A DNA stretch of 64,000 nt from Chloroflexota bacterium (GTDB lineage Bacteria > Chloroflexota > Limnocylindria > Limnocylindrales > CSP1-4), in assembly GCA_919901745.1 (NCBI GenBank), contig CAKKPP010000029.1, positions 1 through 64,000 of the forward strand, in the 5' to 3' direction. The notes beneath the pieces are model-generated. The model had not been told where the DNA came from. It searched no databases and saw only the letters and a program-made list of their open reading frames with translations. Positions 7,085-16,400 of the stretch are shown piece after piece. Both the position numbers and the translations under genes were made by a program. Position 1 is the first letter of the stretch, and the number at the start of each line of letters is the position of its first letter.

Positions 7085-7426
7085 CTACCCCAACTCGCTC
7101 GGGAGGATCTGAGCGAGGCCGGCCAGCTGATCAGCAAGATGGACGCCTCGGTCGAATTCGAGGTGCCATCGGTCGCTCGGAAACCCCCAATAGCGGACGT
7201 CGGTGATCTGCCAGTCGGGCATCGCCTCGACGTCAACGACCAGATCCACGCAACCACCGTCTGCGCTGTCGATCTCACCCCGGCAGAAGATCACCTGACC
7301 ACGCTCCCCAACAACGCCGACCTGCCCAGGCGCGAATCCGAGCGGGACCAAGACCGGATCGAGGATCTCCGTAACCAGGTCAGGACCACCATGTCCCGGG
7401 GGCAATGGAAAGCGAGACCACGGCAT
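7085..7426 (-). CDS. Conserved small protein of unknown function
   Basis: 113 residues: N-terminal LVTEILDPVLVPLGFAPGQV followed by VIFCRGEIDSADGGCVDLVV, VRYWGFPSDRWHLEF and an Asp/Leu-rich end. This alternating strand-helix pattern resembles uncharacterised immunity-like or DUF proteins that sense composition of charged surfaces, but I cannot name a family. No signal peptide or membrane segment. It is separated from the next minus-strand gene by 39 nt and could be co-transcribed with it. Confidence 0.55.
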   Translation of the reverse strand: MPWSRFPLPPGHGGPDLVTEILDPVLVPLGFAPGQVGVVGERGQVIFCRGEIDSADGGCVDLVVDVEAMPDWQITDVRYWGFPSDRWHLEFDRGVHLADQLAGLAQILPSELG

Positions 7427-7465
7427 GATTGGTGGATGCTATCCGAGGCTGACGGCCCGTCCCGC

Positions 7466-8422
7466 TCACCGTCCTTGCGCGAACCACTGGAGCACGCGCA
7501 TCGCGCGAAGCGTGTTCCAGCGGCTTGGATTGCCCTCGCCTGTTTCCATCTCGAAGTGGGCCTCGCCCGCGTGGACGTTCTGGAGCGGCCAGCGGCCGTC
7601 GGGATCCCGATGGCCCTCGACGAGCCCGATCGCCTCGGCGATGCGTTCGTCGGGCTCGACCCCGGCCGCGCGCAGGTACTCGAGCGCGCGCAGCACGTCG
7701 TAGTGATACCAGTGCGGGAACGAGAACCGAAGCCAGTTCGGGTCGATCACCTCGCCGGTCGACTTCCGCCGGAACAGCCGGCGCTCGAGCAGGTACGCCT
7801 CGCCGCGGCGGCGCGCCTCCCCTACCCTGGCCGAGCCGCCGGTCGAGCCACCGATCGATCCACCGATCGCCCGCTCGTGCGCGAGCAGGCCCTCGAGGAC
7901 GCTGATCGTCGTCTCGGCCGAGGAGACCGTCGCGCCGTTCTCGACCTCGCAGTTCCAGCCGCCGTCCGGGAGCTGCTCGCCGAGGAGCCGTTCGACGAGC
8001 GGCGTCATGTCCACGCCGAAGTACGCGCCGGTCGCGACGACGTTGCCGTTGATGCACGGCTCGACCTCGCCGTCGAAGAACCGGTTGTCGGCCCATGGGG
8101 CTTCAAAGGGTGCGCCGTCCCCCCACGTCACGTGCTCGCGGACCAGGCTGATGGCCCGGCGGGCCTGTTCGCTTTGAGGATCGAGGCCGAGACGGCGCAG
8201 CAGCTCGAGGACGTGGAACGTGTCCGTGAAGTCGTGCGACCAGGCCGTGCCGCCCCACAGGCCGTTCGGCGCCTGGAGCCCGAGAAGTTGGGCACCCCAG
8301 CCCTCGGTGGCGATCCGTGCCCGCTCGGCGGCGACGACGTCCGCCGACTCGTGCGTCAGATCGCGCATCACCTGCCAGCGGATCGAGGGATCGGAGTCGA
8401 GCAACCAATCGATGACGGTCAT
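7466..8422 (-). CDS. Squalene/prenyl-cyclase-like alpha-alpha toroid protein
   Basis: About 318 residues from MTVIDWLLDSDPSIRWQVMR. Repeats typical of terpenoid cyclase/prenyltransferase toroids are present: QAPNGLWGG, EQLPDGGWNCEVENGATVSS, and HRDPDGRWPLQNVHAG, plus FPHWYHYDVLRALEYL. It lacks the DxDD motif of true squalene-hopene cyclases, so it is unlikely to cyclise squalene; stand-alone proteins of this type are widespread and uncharacterised. I chose the ATG at 8422, preceded by AGGGG, over the ATG at 8434 that would overlap the upstream gene. Confidence 0.75.
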   Translation of the reverse strand: MTVIDWLLDSDPSIRWQVMRDLTHESADVVAAERARIATEGWGAQLLGLQAPNGLWGGTAWSHDFTDTFHVLELLRRLGLDPQSEQARRAISLVREHVTWGDGAPFEAPWADNRFFDGEVEPCINGNVVATGAYFGVDMTPLVERLLGEQLPDGGWNCEVENGATVSSAETTISVLEGLLAHERAIGGSIGGSTGGSARVGEARRRGEAYLLERRLFRRKSTGEVIDPNWLRFSFPHWYHYDVLRALEYLRAAGVEPDERIAEAIGLVEGHRDPDGRWPLQNVHAGEAHFEMETGEGNPSRWNTLRAMRVLQWFAQGR

Positions 8423-8426
8423 GCCC

Positions 8427-8849
8427 CTATCCATTCATGAGGCCTAACTGCCGGACGATCGTCGACGAGTCGTAGTAGTCGCGCCCCTCCACGACCATCC
8501 CGTCGGCCACGCGCATGACACTGCAATAGCGGACTTCGGATCGGCGACCAGTGGGTGGGAAGGTGCCGAGGCTGGAATGCAGCGGTCCCGTGTGCGTCCC
8601 GCGGTTGACGTACTCCACGACCGCCCAGTCATCCTGGACGATCACGTTGACGACCTTGCACTCCCCATCGGGAAAGGCGTCGCGCCAGCGGTGGTAGTCG
8701 CGCTTGTAGGCCTCAGGGCCGGGAAGCAGCTCGCCCCGGGCAACGTCCTCGAAGTGACAGTCCTCGGCGATGACGGCCGCCCCACGTTCGGGATCGCGCA
8801 GGTCCCAGGATTCGTGGAAGATCCGGACGATCCGTTCCGTTTCGGTCAT
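8427..8849 (-). CDS. SnoaL-like (NTF2-fold) ester-cyclase family protein
   Basis: 140 residues: MTETERIVRIFHESWDLRDP opens the NTF2-like cone, followed by AVIAEDCHFEDVARGELLPG, EAYKRDYHRWRDAFPDGECK and VEYVNRGTHTGPL. These are the SnoaL/ester-cyclase landmarks; His and Asp around the cavity (H32, D35) fit. The family includes polyketide cyclases and many proteins of unknown substrate. It ends 4 nt before the toroid-protein start, so the two are likely one operon. Confidence 0.8.
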   Translation of the reverse strand: MTETERIVRIFHESWDLRDPERGAAVIAEDCHFEDVARGELLPGPEAYKRDYHRWRDAFPDGECKVVNVIVQDDWAVVEYVNRGTHTGPLHSSLGTFPPTGRRSEVRYCSVMRVADGMVVEGRDYYDSSTIVRQLGLMNG

Positions 8850-8922
8850 CGACGCCTCCGTCGGTTCACCGCGTCCGGTGTGGCGGGAGCCATCATCGGC
8901 ACCGCGACGGTCAGGCATGAGG

Positions 8923-9570
8923 TCACTCCCTTCTTCGCGTGGCACGGCGCATCTCGTCGGCGACGGCCTGTTCGCGCGGTGAGCCGGCAGCCAGGCCGGT
9001 GATCGTGCCCGCGACATCTGCGGCGCTGCGGTTCTGACTGAGCTTGCGCTTCGCCTCCAGGCGTGAGATCCGGAACTCGACGCCCACGATCGCCTTGATC
9101 TGTGTCTCGACGTAACCGTCGGGCGCGTCATCAACCGACCAGGGATCGGCCCGGGCAACCTCGTGGCGGTCGACGAGGCGGCGCACGTGCGGGAGCAGCC
9201 ACTCGGGCTCCGGATGGAGGGTGATCGAGCCGTACGCCAACACCGTGACGTAGTTCCAGGTCGGGACGACCTTGCCGCTCAGGCGCTTCTCCTCGTACCA
9301 GGCCGGCGAGATGTAGGCGTCCGGGCCGTCGAAGATCGCGAGCGCCTCGACATCGGCATCGATGGCGCGCCACTGTGGGTTCGGCCGCGCCAGGTGGCCG
9401 TGCAGGGTCCCATTCGAACCCCCTTCGCGGTCGAAGAGCATTGGCAGGATCGATGTGTGAAGGCTGCCCGACCCAAGCGTGACCAGGGTGGCTGGAACGA
9501 TGGCCGAGAGCTCGCTAAGGAGCGCCGCCGGATCGGCGACCTCGAAGTGGCGGTGCCTTGGCTGGTACAT
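8923..9570 (-). CDS. FMN-binding PaiB-like negative regulator/flavoprotein
   Basis: 215 residues starting MYQPRHRHFEVADPAALLSE, the hallmark N-terminus (MY.P.HF...D) of the PaiB/FMN-binding negative transcriptional regulator family. The flavin-binding split barrel follows (TSILPMLFD, LHGHLARPNPQWR, DAYISPAWYEEK, VPTWNYVTVLAYG) and the C-terminal helix ends VGVEFRISRLEAKRKLSQNR. PaiB regulates sporulation and protease genes in Bacillus; other members are heme- or flavin-utilisation proteins. The open frame continues upstream without a start into remnant DNA, so the ATG at 9570 is chosen. Confidence 0.88.
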   Translation of the reverse strand: MYQPRHRHFEVADPAALLSELSAIVPATLVTLGSGSLHTSILPMLFDREGGSNGTLHGHLARPNPQWRAIDADVEALAIFDGPDAYISPAWYEEKRLSGKVVPTWNYVTVLAYGSITLHPEPEWLLPHVRRLVDRHEVARADPWSVDDAPDGYVETQIKAIVGVEFRISRLEAKRKLSQNRSAADVAGTITGLAAGSPREQAVADEMRRATRRRE

Positions 9571-9701
9571 CGCGGGGGACGCTACCACGGACGCTCGTCT
9601 CGAGTTGGGTCGCGTCGCTACTGGCCTTCCGACTCCACGCCGGCCCCGAGGACGATCCGGTTCGAGGCAGTTGGCGTCTCGCGCCGCGCTGCGGTCTCCG
9701 C

Positions 9702-9764
9702 CTACCGGCCGAAGTACTCCCGCATCGGCTCGAAGTAGCTCTCCTGCCAGCCGCTCTGCTGGGC
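9702..9764 (-). pseudogene. Orphan C-terminus of an SRPBCC/AHSA1 gene
   Basis: Minus-strand reading QSGWQESYFEPMREYFGR followed by TAG matches the last residues of the SRPBCC protein at 11167-11569 (GGWQESYFEPMRAYF). A stretch of more than 20 identical bases is shared. No upstream SRPBCC sequence is present, so this is a tail left by deletion or recombination between paralogues. Confidence 0.65.
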
Positions 9765-9924
9765 CCTGACGCCCGGAGTCGATGGACCGTCGATCCGCGA
9801 GTGGTACCGCTTCCTCGATTGCGGCTCCCGCCTGCCGGCGAATCACGCGACGATGCGCAGGGTCCGCCGTTTCCCCGAACCGCCGATGACGAGCGGCAGC
9901 CGAGCCTCGACCGGCGGCCGGCGA

Positions 9925-10155
9925 CGGTTCAAAGGCCGGATCCAGGCGGCTGTAGAAGAGCGCCAACTCCGCGGCCTGCGCATGAATGAGCAGGGCCCGG
10001 GCTCGGATCCGGTCGGCGATCGCCGCGGTCTGGAGGAACGCGTCCTGTACGAGCTCCGAGCCAAGCCCGCGGCCCCGGTCGGGAAGGTCCACCCCAAGGC
10101 TCGTGAGGATGAGTACGGGAATCGGGTGTCGGCCGGTACCGGAAGCGAGCCTTGC
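9925..10155 (-). pseudogene. Remnant of a GNAT acetyltransferase (TacT-like toxin family)
   Basis: In one minus-strand frame (10150-9960) the reading HPIPVLILTSLGVDLPDRGR, then GLGSELVQDAFLQTAAIADR, ALLIHAQAAELALFYSRLDP and FEPSP matches the C-terminal half of TacT-type GNAT toxins, including the acetyl-CoA loop (RGRGLG). The N-terminal half is absent, and the expected end (LLMKDL-like) is out of frame. TacT enzymes acetylate aminoacyl-tRNA; this copy is certainly dead. No RHH antitoxin gene remains. Confidence 0.6.
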
Positions 10156-10254
10156 GGAGGCATGAGTTGACTCCCTGTGTTAACCCTTGCGCAGCCGGAT
10201 GTGCCGCCGGCCCGCCCAGCAGCAGCGCGATGAGCGCCTCTGGGTCGAAGATCG

Positions 10255-10743
10255 TCAGCGCTCTGTTCCCTGGCGCCTGGCGTCTGCTTCCGCCTCTTCC
10301 TCGCGGGAACGCTTTCGAGCGTCATCCGATGTCTCTCCAGGTGCGCCCGAACGCCTGGGATCTGGCCGGACCGTGTCGTGGTTCACATACGAGACGATTC
10401 GCCACAGGTCAGGTCCGACGAGCTGGTACGACGTCCGGAAATCGCGGATCAGAGCTCCGGCGGCCGAGCGGACGTGCCACCGAACGGTTGCCAGCGCCGC
10501 ACTGTCGCCCTGCTCCAGGACCTCGATGGCGGCGATGTCGGCCACGGCGGCACCCGCATTCCGATACGCCGCCATGAGCCCTGCGAGGTGCTCGACGACC
10601 GCCGGCCGGTCTGCCAGATAAATGGGCTCGCCGCCCCGCACGGCGAGAAATGGGGCCTCGTACATGTCGGCAACCGCAGTCGCGTCGCCAGCCATGTACG
10701 CCTCGGCATACCGCCCGAGGAGTGCGCCGATCTCAGCAGACAT
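10255..10743 (-). CDS. SnoaL/NTF2-like protein
   Basis: 162 residues from MSAEIGALLGRYAEAYMAGD, started at the ATG preceded by a perfect GGAGG five bases upstream. The NTF2-like pattern continues with ADMYEAPFLAVRGGEPIYLA, LAGLMAAYRNAGAAVADIAA, and VRWHVRSAAGALIRDFRTSY. The last 30 residues (after ~130) are Arg/Glu-rich and disordered. Likely a small-molecule-binding or uncharacterised protein; no catalytic assignment is justified. After its stop the minus strand can be read as FDPEALIALLLGGPAA, which resembles a PIN N-terminus, but this is too short to call. Confidence 0.7.
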   Translation of the reverse strand: MSAEIGALLGRYAEAYMAGDATAVADMYEAPFLAVRGGEPIYLADRPAVVEHLAGLMAAYRNAGAAVADIAAIEVLEQGDSAALATVRWHVRSAAGALIRDFRTSYQLVGPDLWRIVSYVNHDTVRPDPRRSGAPGETSDDARKRSREEEAEADARRQGTER

Positions 10744-10803
10744 CCGAACCTCCATGGACCCAGGGTGTCAACTGCTTCACACCCCGAACACCTTCATGAC
10801 CCG

Positions 10804-11070
10804 TCAGGTGCGACCCTGGAACAAGTCGATCGCGTAGTAGACGACAACGGCCACGAGCACCCCGAGAACGAAGAGACCTGCTCCGTCTAGTGATCCGACG
10901 AGGCCGCCAACCGTCCAGCCGAGGAAGTTTGTGCTCTGACCGCTCGGGCAGCTTGCACCAAGAGGAACCACCTGCGTGCACCCTGTCCGCAAGAGGAATG
11001 CAGCCACGGCAAATCCTCCCACTGGGCCAAGGATGACCTGAGCGGCCCTCTCTCGGTCCCCCTTGGCCAT
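10804..11070 (-). CDS. Small two-helix membrane protein
   Basis: 88 residues with good start context (GGAGGACGCG before the ATG). Two hydrophobic helices are seen: about 12-28 (VILGPVGGFAVAAFLL) and 60-82 (GLFVLGVLVAVVVYYAIDLF). Between them a polar loop contains two Cys (C31 and C41) that could form a disulfide outside the cell. No family recognised. Confidence 0.65.
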   Translation of the reverse strand: MAKGDRERAAQVILGPVGGFAVAAFLLRTGCTQVVPLGASCPSGQSTNFLGWTVGGLVGSLDGAGLFVLGVLVAVVVYYAIDLFQGRT

Positions 11071-11104
11071 CGCGTCCTCCGTTCTGCACCACCGTGTCGT
11101 TGGC

Positions 11105-11158
11105 CTCGACCTCTGGCTCCAGTGGGCCGTGGGACCGGCAGGGTTCTGCCGTCCGTAG
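11105..11158 (+). repeat. 54-bp dispersed repeat, copy 1
   Basis: Nearly identical (about five mismatches) to 22112-22165, same strand. Both copies contain a hairpin-capable CCGGCAGGG...CTGCCGG-like core, weaker here, and both can be read in one frame ending DLW(L/F)QWAVGPAG(F/L)C(R) and a TAG. Whether it is a non-coding repeat or the shared end of lost genes is open. Confidence 0.55.
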
Positions 11159-11166
11159 GCCCTGCG

Positions 11167-11569
11167 TCATCTCGCGCTCTCCCTGAAATACGCACGCATG
11201 GGCTCGAAGTAGCTCTCCTGCCAGCCACCTTGCTCGTAGCCGAGCTGGCCGTCGGGAACGTTCGTGTGGCGGATCGTGACGGTGGTCCCCTCCCCCGCCG
11301 GTTCGAGCAGGACCTCGATCTGCGAATCCGTGTGGGATTCGTCGAACTCCGACGTCCGCCAGGTCTGGACGATCCGCCGGTCCGGTTCCAAAAGCCAACG
11401 TCCGCCCGGTGATGTAGCCGTCCCAGGCCGAATGGGCGCCGCCGACGCTCGGATCCACCTCCGCATCGGCGCCGGTCATCGCGCTGTGGCCCTCGCCCGA
11501 CATCCACGCCTCGTAGATGTCGTGCGGCGAGGCCGGGATGGTGCCGGAGACTTCGAAGTCGTAGCCCAT
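11167..11569 (-). pseudogene. AHSA1/SRPBCC-domain protein gene with a single frameshift
   Basis: The start MGYDFEVSGTIPASPHDIYE with AWMSGEGHSAMTGADAEVDP and SVGGAHSAWDGYITG is in one frame; RIVQTWRTSEFDESHTDSQI, LLEPAGEGTTVTIRHTNVPD and GGWQESYFEPMRAYF are in the next. Dropping one T from a four-T run near 11401 restores a continuous 134-residue Bet v 1-like protein through TLALEPDRR. So either the gene is newly broken or the base is a sequencing or assembly error in the homopolymer. The family binds hydrophobic ligands or stress partners. Confidence 0.75.
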
Positions 11570-11581
11570 CGCGTTCCGTCC

Positions 11582-12604
11582 TCAGTCGTCCCAGCGGACC
11601 CGTTCCTGCTGCCGGATGCCGGGAAGCGGCAGAGACGCGGCCTCGGATTCTATCGCCTGACGCTCCGAGCGTGAAAGCCGGCGCCACGATCCGATCGTGA
11701 CATCGGCCTGCGCCCGTCTCCACGTCCCGACGATCTCGCCCTGCACCAGGACGGCGCCGGGCCACACGCGGGGGGTCCAGAGCCGGCGACGGTCGTCGGC
11801 GTCGGGGACCAGGAGTTCCCGATCGGATCCGTGCAGGAGGAAGTACGCGTCCCCGCTCGGGAGAAGGCGCGCGGGCGCTGCGAGCCCGCCGGGGGCGCGG
11901 ATGGTTGGCTCATCGACGGTCAGGATCCAGGCATCGCCAACGGGCGTTCGTACCGGCGTGAGCGACCCGAGGAGCGCCTCGAACGCGGCGCGGCCATCGG
12001 CCGGCCCGATCCCGGCCCACTGAGCGAATGCCGCGGGCGTTGCCGGACCGAAGACGTGCGGGTACCGGCGCGCGAGATCGAGGCGCGCGGCGCGCGGGTC
12101 GACATCCGGGGGCGGGACGGTCCAGAGGGTGGGCTGACGTGCGCCGTCCCAGCGGATCAGCACCGTGCCGGTCGGTGCCGCGTACCGCAGCAGGTTGGGG
12201 TGCTCGCCGAGTCCCCGCCCCGCGTCGCCGTAGGTCATCCGTCGGCCGTCGAGGAAGTCGTGGAGCCGACGCGCGAGATCCTCTGCGATCCGTCGCCGCG
12301 CGAGGTCGTCGGGAAGCCTCCCGAGCGAGAACACCGCCAGATCAGGCGCAGCGACGAGGTAGGCGCTGAACCGCGGCCCCCACAGCTGGACAAGCGACGG
12401 GTCCGACCACGTGTCCGGTCCGGTTCCGTGGACACGGGCATGGATCGAGAGAACGGCCGCCCGCGGCATGCTGTCCTGCAGCCCGGCCCATGCTGCGCGC
12501 CGGAGAGACATCGGGCCCGGTGGCAGCCGCTCGTCCAGAGCGCCGACGGTCCGACGGTGCATGAGGATCTGCTCGCGGGTGAGCTCAAGCCGATTCCCTG
12601 TCAC
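11582..12604 (-). CDS. Winged-helix DNA-binding (AlkZ-like, HTH_42) protein
   Basis: 340 residues from a GTG. N-terminus REQILMHRRTVGALDERLP and AAWAGLQDSMPRAAVLSIHA match the HTH_42/AlkZ family, which contains tandem winged helices forming a C-shaped DNA clamp and, in AlkZ, a QxQ/QxD catalytic motif that removes interstrand crosslinks. Here LVQLWGPRFSAYLV stands where AlkZ has QxW/QxQ. The C-terminal half includes HVFGPATPAAFAQWAGI and DAYFLLHGSDRELLVPD. Probably a DNA glycosylase-type protein, but the absence of a clear QxQ makes catalysis uncertain. Confidence 0.75.
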   Translation of the reverse strand: MTGNRLELTREQILMHRRTVGALDERLPPGPMSLRRAAWAGLQDSMPRAAVLSIHARVHGTGPDTWSDPSLVQLWGPRFSAYLVAAPDLAVFSLGRLPDDLARRRIAEDLARRLHDFLDGRRMTYGDAGRGLGEHPNLLRYAAPTGTVLIRWDGARQPTLWTVPPPDVDPRAARLDLARRYPHVFGPATPAAFAQWAGIGPADGRAAFEALLGSLTPVRTPVGDAWILTVDEPTIRAPGGLAAPARLLPSGDAYFLLHGSDRELLVPDADDRRRLWTPRVWPGAVLVQGEIVGTWRRAQADVTIGSWRRLSRSERQAIESEAASLPLPGIRQQERVRWDD

Positions 12605-12620
12605 GTCAGCCGAGTCCCCG

Positions 12621-13064
12621 TCACGTCACCGCTTTCTTCACGAGCGCGCCGATCCTGGCCTCGTCGGCGGCGGTCAACTCGGCGAGAGCGTAAGCGGTCG
12701 GCCACATCGCGCCTTCGTCGAGGTGCGCCTCGTCGCTGAAACCGAACGTCGCGTACCTGCTCTTGAACTTCTGCGCGCTCTGGAAGAAGCAGACGACCTT
12801 GCCGTCCCTGGCGTACGCGGGCATCCCGTACCAGGTTCTCGGCGAGAGGGCCGGCGCGCTGGCGGTGACGATCGCATGGAGCCGCTCGGCCATGGCACGA
12901 TCCGGTTCCGGCATCTCGGCGATCTTCGCCAGCAGGTCGCGTTCCCCGTCCGCCTTGGCCGCGCGCGGGCTGCGGCGCGCTGCCGCCTTCAGCTCCTGGA
13001 CGCGCTCCTTCATCGCGGCTCGCTCGTCGTCCGTCCATCCCTCGGATGTATCCGTGTCCTTCAT
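12621..13064 (-). CDS. DUF1801-type (YdhG/Fra-like) protein
   Basis: 147 residues. After a charged helical lead ([20 protein letters not shown]) the core reads [40 protein letters not shown] and [20 protein letters not shown], the DUF1801 signature (W.GMP.Y...G..V.F.....). The family resembles the frataxin-like iron chaperone YdhG; biochemical function is not established. Ends before the AlkZ-like gene with 16 nt spacing, so likely one operon. Confidence 0.8.
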   Translation of the reverse strand: MKDTDTSEGWTDDERAAMKERVQELKAAARRSPRAAKADGERDLLAKIAEMPEPDRAMAERLHAIVTASAPALSPRTWYGMPAYARDGKVVCFFQSAQKFKSRYATFGFSDEAHLDEGAMWPTAYALAELTAADEARIGALVKKAVT

Positions 13065-13149
13065 TGCAGGTCTTCCTCTCTGCGAGATCTGATGGGCTCA
13101 TGATGGCAAGTCTGGCGTCCGGGCATCGGCCGATGCGTAGGATGTGGGC

Positions 13150-13336
13150 ATGCGTGGCGCGGTGCGGGTCATCCTTGAGCTCGGCACGAAACGCCGGGTC
13201 GTGGCGGGTGCCATGGACTGGCCCGGCCTCGATCGTTGGGGGACATCGGGAGCCGATCCAGCTCCTCCTGCGCCGCACCGCCCACCATGTCATGGATCAC
13301 GCGTGGGAAGTGGAGGACCGGGCCCCTGAGTCGTGA
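13150..13336 (+). pseudogene. Internally deleted, frameshifted gene of a DinB-like/uncharacterised family
   Basis: The first 33 codons (MRGAVRVILELGTKRRVVAG, AMDWPGLDRWGTS) are the N-terminus of a roughly 230-residue family, and the last codons in the +1 frame (LLLRRTAHHVMDHAWEVEDR) are its C-terminus. Everything between is missing, with the join near 13246. The fusion is short and out of frame. This indicates a simple internal deletion of about 500 bp. Confidence 0.6.
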
Positions 13337-13425
13337 GGGCGCTTCCGATCTGAACCCGAGGTGCACGGGAAGTGGTGCAATACTCCGTTCGTCGTGCCGG
13401 AGAGCGCGTCAGGAGGGAGCGATCG

Positions 13426-13446
13426 ATGACCAGGGGCCGGACGTAG
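13426..13446 (+). CDS. Six-codon leader ORF upstream of the cyclase-ATPase gene
   Basis: ATG ACC AGG GGC CGG ACG TAG (MTRGRT) is preceded by a strong Shine-Dalgarno, GGAGGGAGC, and ends one base before the ATG of the large gene. The large gene itself has no other good ribosome-binding site. Re-initiation or translational coupling is plausible; a coding role for the peptide is doubtful. Confidence 0.35.
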   Translation: MTRGRT

Positions 13447-13447
13447 C

Positions 13448-16400
13448 ATGGCCGAGGAACGTCGGCTCGTCACGGTCCTGTTCGGCGACGTCGTCGGCTC
13501 GACGTCGCTCGGCGAAGGCCTGGACCCGGAGGACATGCGGAGGCTGCTCGGCCGGTTCTACGAGATCGCCCGCGAGGTGGTGAGCGAACACGAGGGCACG
13601 CTCGAGAAATTCATCGGCGACGCGGCCATGGCCATCTTCGGGCTTCCGATCGCCCACGACGACGATGCCCGACGCGCTCTCGACGCGGCCCTCGCCCTTC
13701 GCGAGCAAGTCCGTGACGACCCGGCGCTGGGAGATCGCCTGCCGATCCGGATCGGCCTGAACACCGGTGAGGTGGTCGCCAGCCGGGACCCAGCCCGCAG
13801 CGACTTCATCGTCACGGGCGATCCGGTCAACGTCGCCGCGCGCCTCCAGCAGGCGGCCGAACCGTGGCAGATCCTGGCCAGTGATCGAACGGCGAGTGCG
13901 GACCACGGGGCGCACGAGTTCGGAGCGGCGATCGACCTGGAGCTCAAGGGCAAGGGCGCCACGGTGCGCGCTCGGCCACTGCTCGGACGCTCGACGGCTG
14001 AACGCAGGCACACGGCCCTGGTGGGTCGAGAGGCCGATCTTGCCCACCTGGATCTGATCGCCCGCCGCGCCTTCAATGAGCGACGGCCCTATCTCGTCAG
14101 CCTGATCGCACCCGCCGGCACGGGCAAGAGCCGATTGGTGGAGGAATTCCTCGCACGCCTGGAAGGTATCGCCGATGACGTCCAGGTCGCCATCGCCCAG
14201 TGCCTGCCGTACGGGCAGCGGCTGACGTACTGGCCCATGCGCGCGCTGCTGGACAGCCTGGTCGGACTGCCCGAAGAGACCTCGCCCGAGTCCACCCGCT
14301 TCGCCATCCGCGAATGGCTGACCCAGGCCGGGGCGGAACGACCCGCGGAATCCGCCGCGCTCCTGGCTGCGACGATCGGCGTTTCGGACGCCGACGCACG
14401 GGACCGCGCGCCGCTCTTCGCCGCCTGGCGGGAGGCGCTCGAGCTCGCCGCCGCGCGGCGCCCCCTCCTGCTCCTCATCGAGGACCTGCACTGGTCCAGC
14501 GAGTCGCTGCTGGATCTCATCGAATACCTCCTCCAGCCGCGCAGCGACAGCCCGATGCTGATGCTCGCGCTCATGCGGCCCGAACTCCTCGAGCGGCGGC
14601 CGGCCTGGGGCGGCGGGCGGCGGAACCACGTCTCGCTGGCGCTGGAGCCGCTCGACGAGGGATCGATCCGGCAGCTCGTGGAAGGGCTGCTGGAGGAGCC
14701 GGCGCCGGAGCTCGTGCCGCTGGTGGTGAGCCGTTCCGAGGGGAACCCCTTCTTTGCCGGTGAGATCGTGCGCTCGTTGCTGGAACGTGGCGTGGACCTC
14801 CGCGACTCGACCGCACTGGCGGATGCCGCCGAGCGCCTGCCGGACACGGTTCAAGCCACCGTCCTGGCCCGCCTCGACTCGCTCGATCCGGTGCCGCGCC
14901 GCCTGCTGCAGCTCGGGTCGGTTTTCGGCCGCAGCTTCTCCGCGGAGGGCGTGCGGGCGATCGAGGCATCCTCGGCGGACCTTGCCGACGCCGTCGAGCA
15001 ACTGATCGAGCGCGAACTGCTGCGGCCCACCGGGCGTGGAGAACTCACCTACCGTCACATCATCATCCGGGACGTGGCCTACGGCACCCTGACGCGCTCC
15101 GACCGGGCAGCGCTCCATGCCGCCGCGGGCCGCTGGCTGGAACGTCGGGCGATCGATCGTGAGGACGAACTCGCAGAGCTTGTCGCGTTCCACTACCGGG
15201 AGGCCGCCGTCCTGGCCAGCTCCTACGACGGGGTGGATCCCGGTCTCCGCTCCAGCGCGGTGCACTGGCTGCGGCGCGCGGCGGAGGTTGCCGCGGGAGG
15301 TCGCGGCATGGCGGAGGCCGCGGGTCATCTTCGTGCAGCGATCGACCTGGCACTCCCTGCCGAGCAGCCGCCGATCCACCAGCGTCTGGGTGAGGTCCTC
15401 GCCTCGGGCGACGCGTCGGTCGAGGCCTACGCGCGCGCCTGGCAGCTGGGTCGTGATCGTGGGCTGCCGCCGGACTTCCTGCTCGAGAACCTCAGCCGAC
15501 ACCTGATGGTCCTGTGCCGCTGGTTCGCATCGGTGGGCCAGCAGGCCGGCGAGGAGGAGATCGCCCGGCTGATCGCCGTCGGCGAGTCCTGGCTGCCGGA
15601 GGCCGGTCCCCGCGCCCGCGCGACCTTCCTCATCGCCCTGAGCTTCAAACCGTTCTGGTTGCGCCAGTCGAGCGTACGTCCAGTGACAGAGGCCGATGTC
15701 GAGGAGGCCCGCGCGCACGTCCGCGAGGGGCTGGCCCTGGCGGAGGAGATCGACGATCCGCAGCTGATCAGCGCGGCGCTGGACGCAGAGGTCGGGACGT
15801 ACCAGAGCGCGGACTGGCGCCTGGCCGTCAAGCTGTCGCGGCGGCGAATGCAGCTCGGCGACCGGCTTCCGCTGGAGGAACGCCTGGATGCGCTGCAGGT
15901 CATCGCGTGGGCCTCCGCACTGCTCGGCGACCTGCCCGAGGCGATCGGTGCGTCGGACGCCGCGATCTCGCTGCTGCTGCCTGGACAGAGCGAGCCGTTC
16001 GCGACGGCAGCCGCATCCTGGAGCGCATACGCGCACGCGCTCCGCGGCGAATGGGACCCGACGCGGACCAGCGTCGAGGACCTCATGCAGCGCTGGATCC
16101 ACACCGGTCGGCCGGCAGCTTCGTATGCCCTGCAGGGAGTCCTGAGCGGGATCGACTGGGCGCGCAACCGCGGCGACGAGCAATCGCTCGAGCGCTGGCG
16201 GTCGGTGGCCGAGAGCATCGTGGGGCAGTTCTCGCCCGAGCATCCGGTGGCTGCAATCTCCGCGATCGTGACGCTCGATCTCGACGGGTGCGCCGACATC
16301 GTCGTGCGACACGAGCGCTACCCGGACCGGGCCCACTACGTGGAGCACGCGCTGGCAGTCTGCGCGGATCGGCGTCACCCGGTGCCGCAGCCGGCGCTGG

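Noticed and set aside
10170-10250. Possible PIN-domain start (FDPEALIALLLGGPAA) on the minus strand
   Set aside because: Too short, no start codon with a ribosome-binding site, and no downstream PIN motifs.
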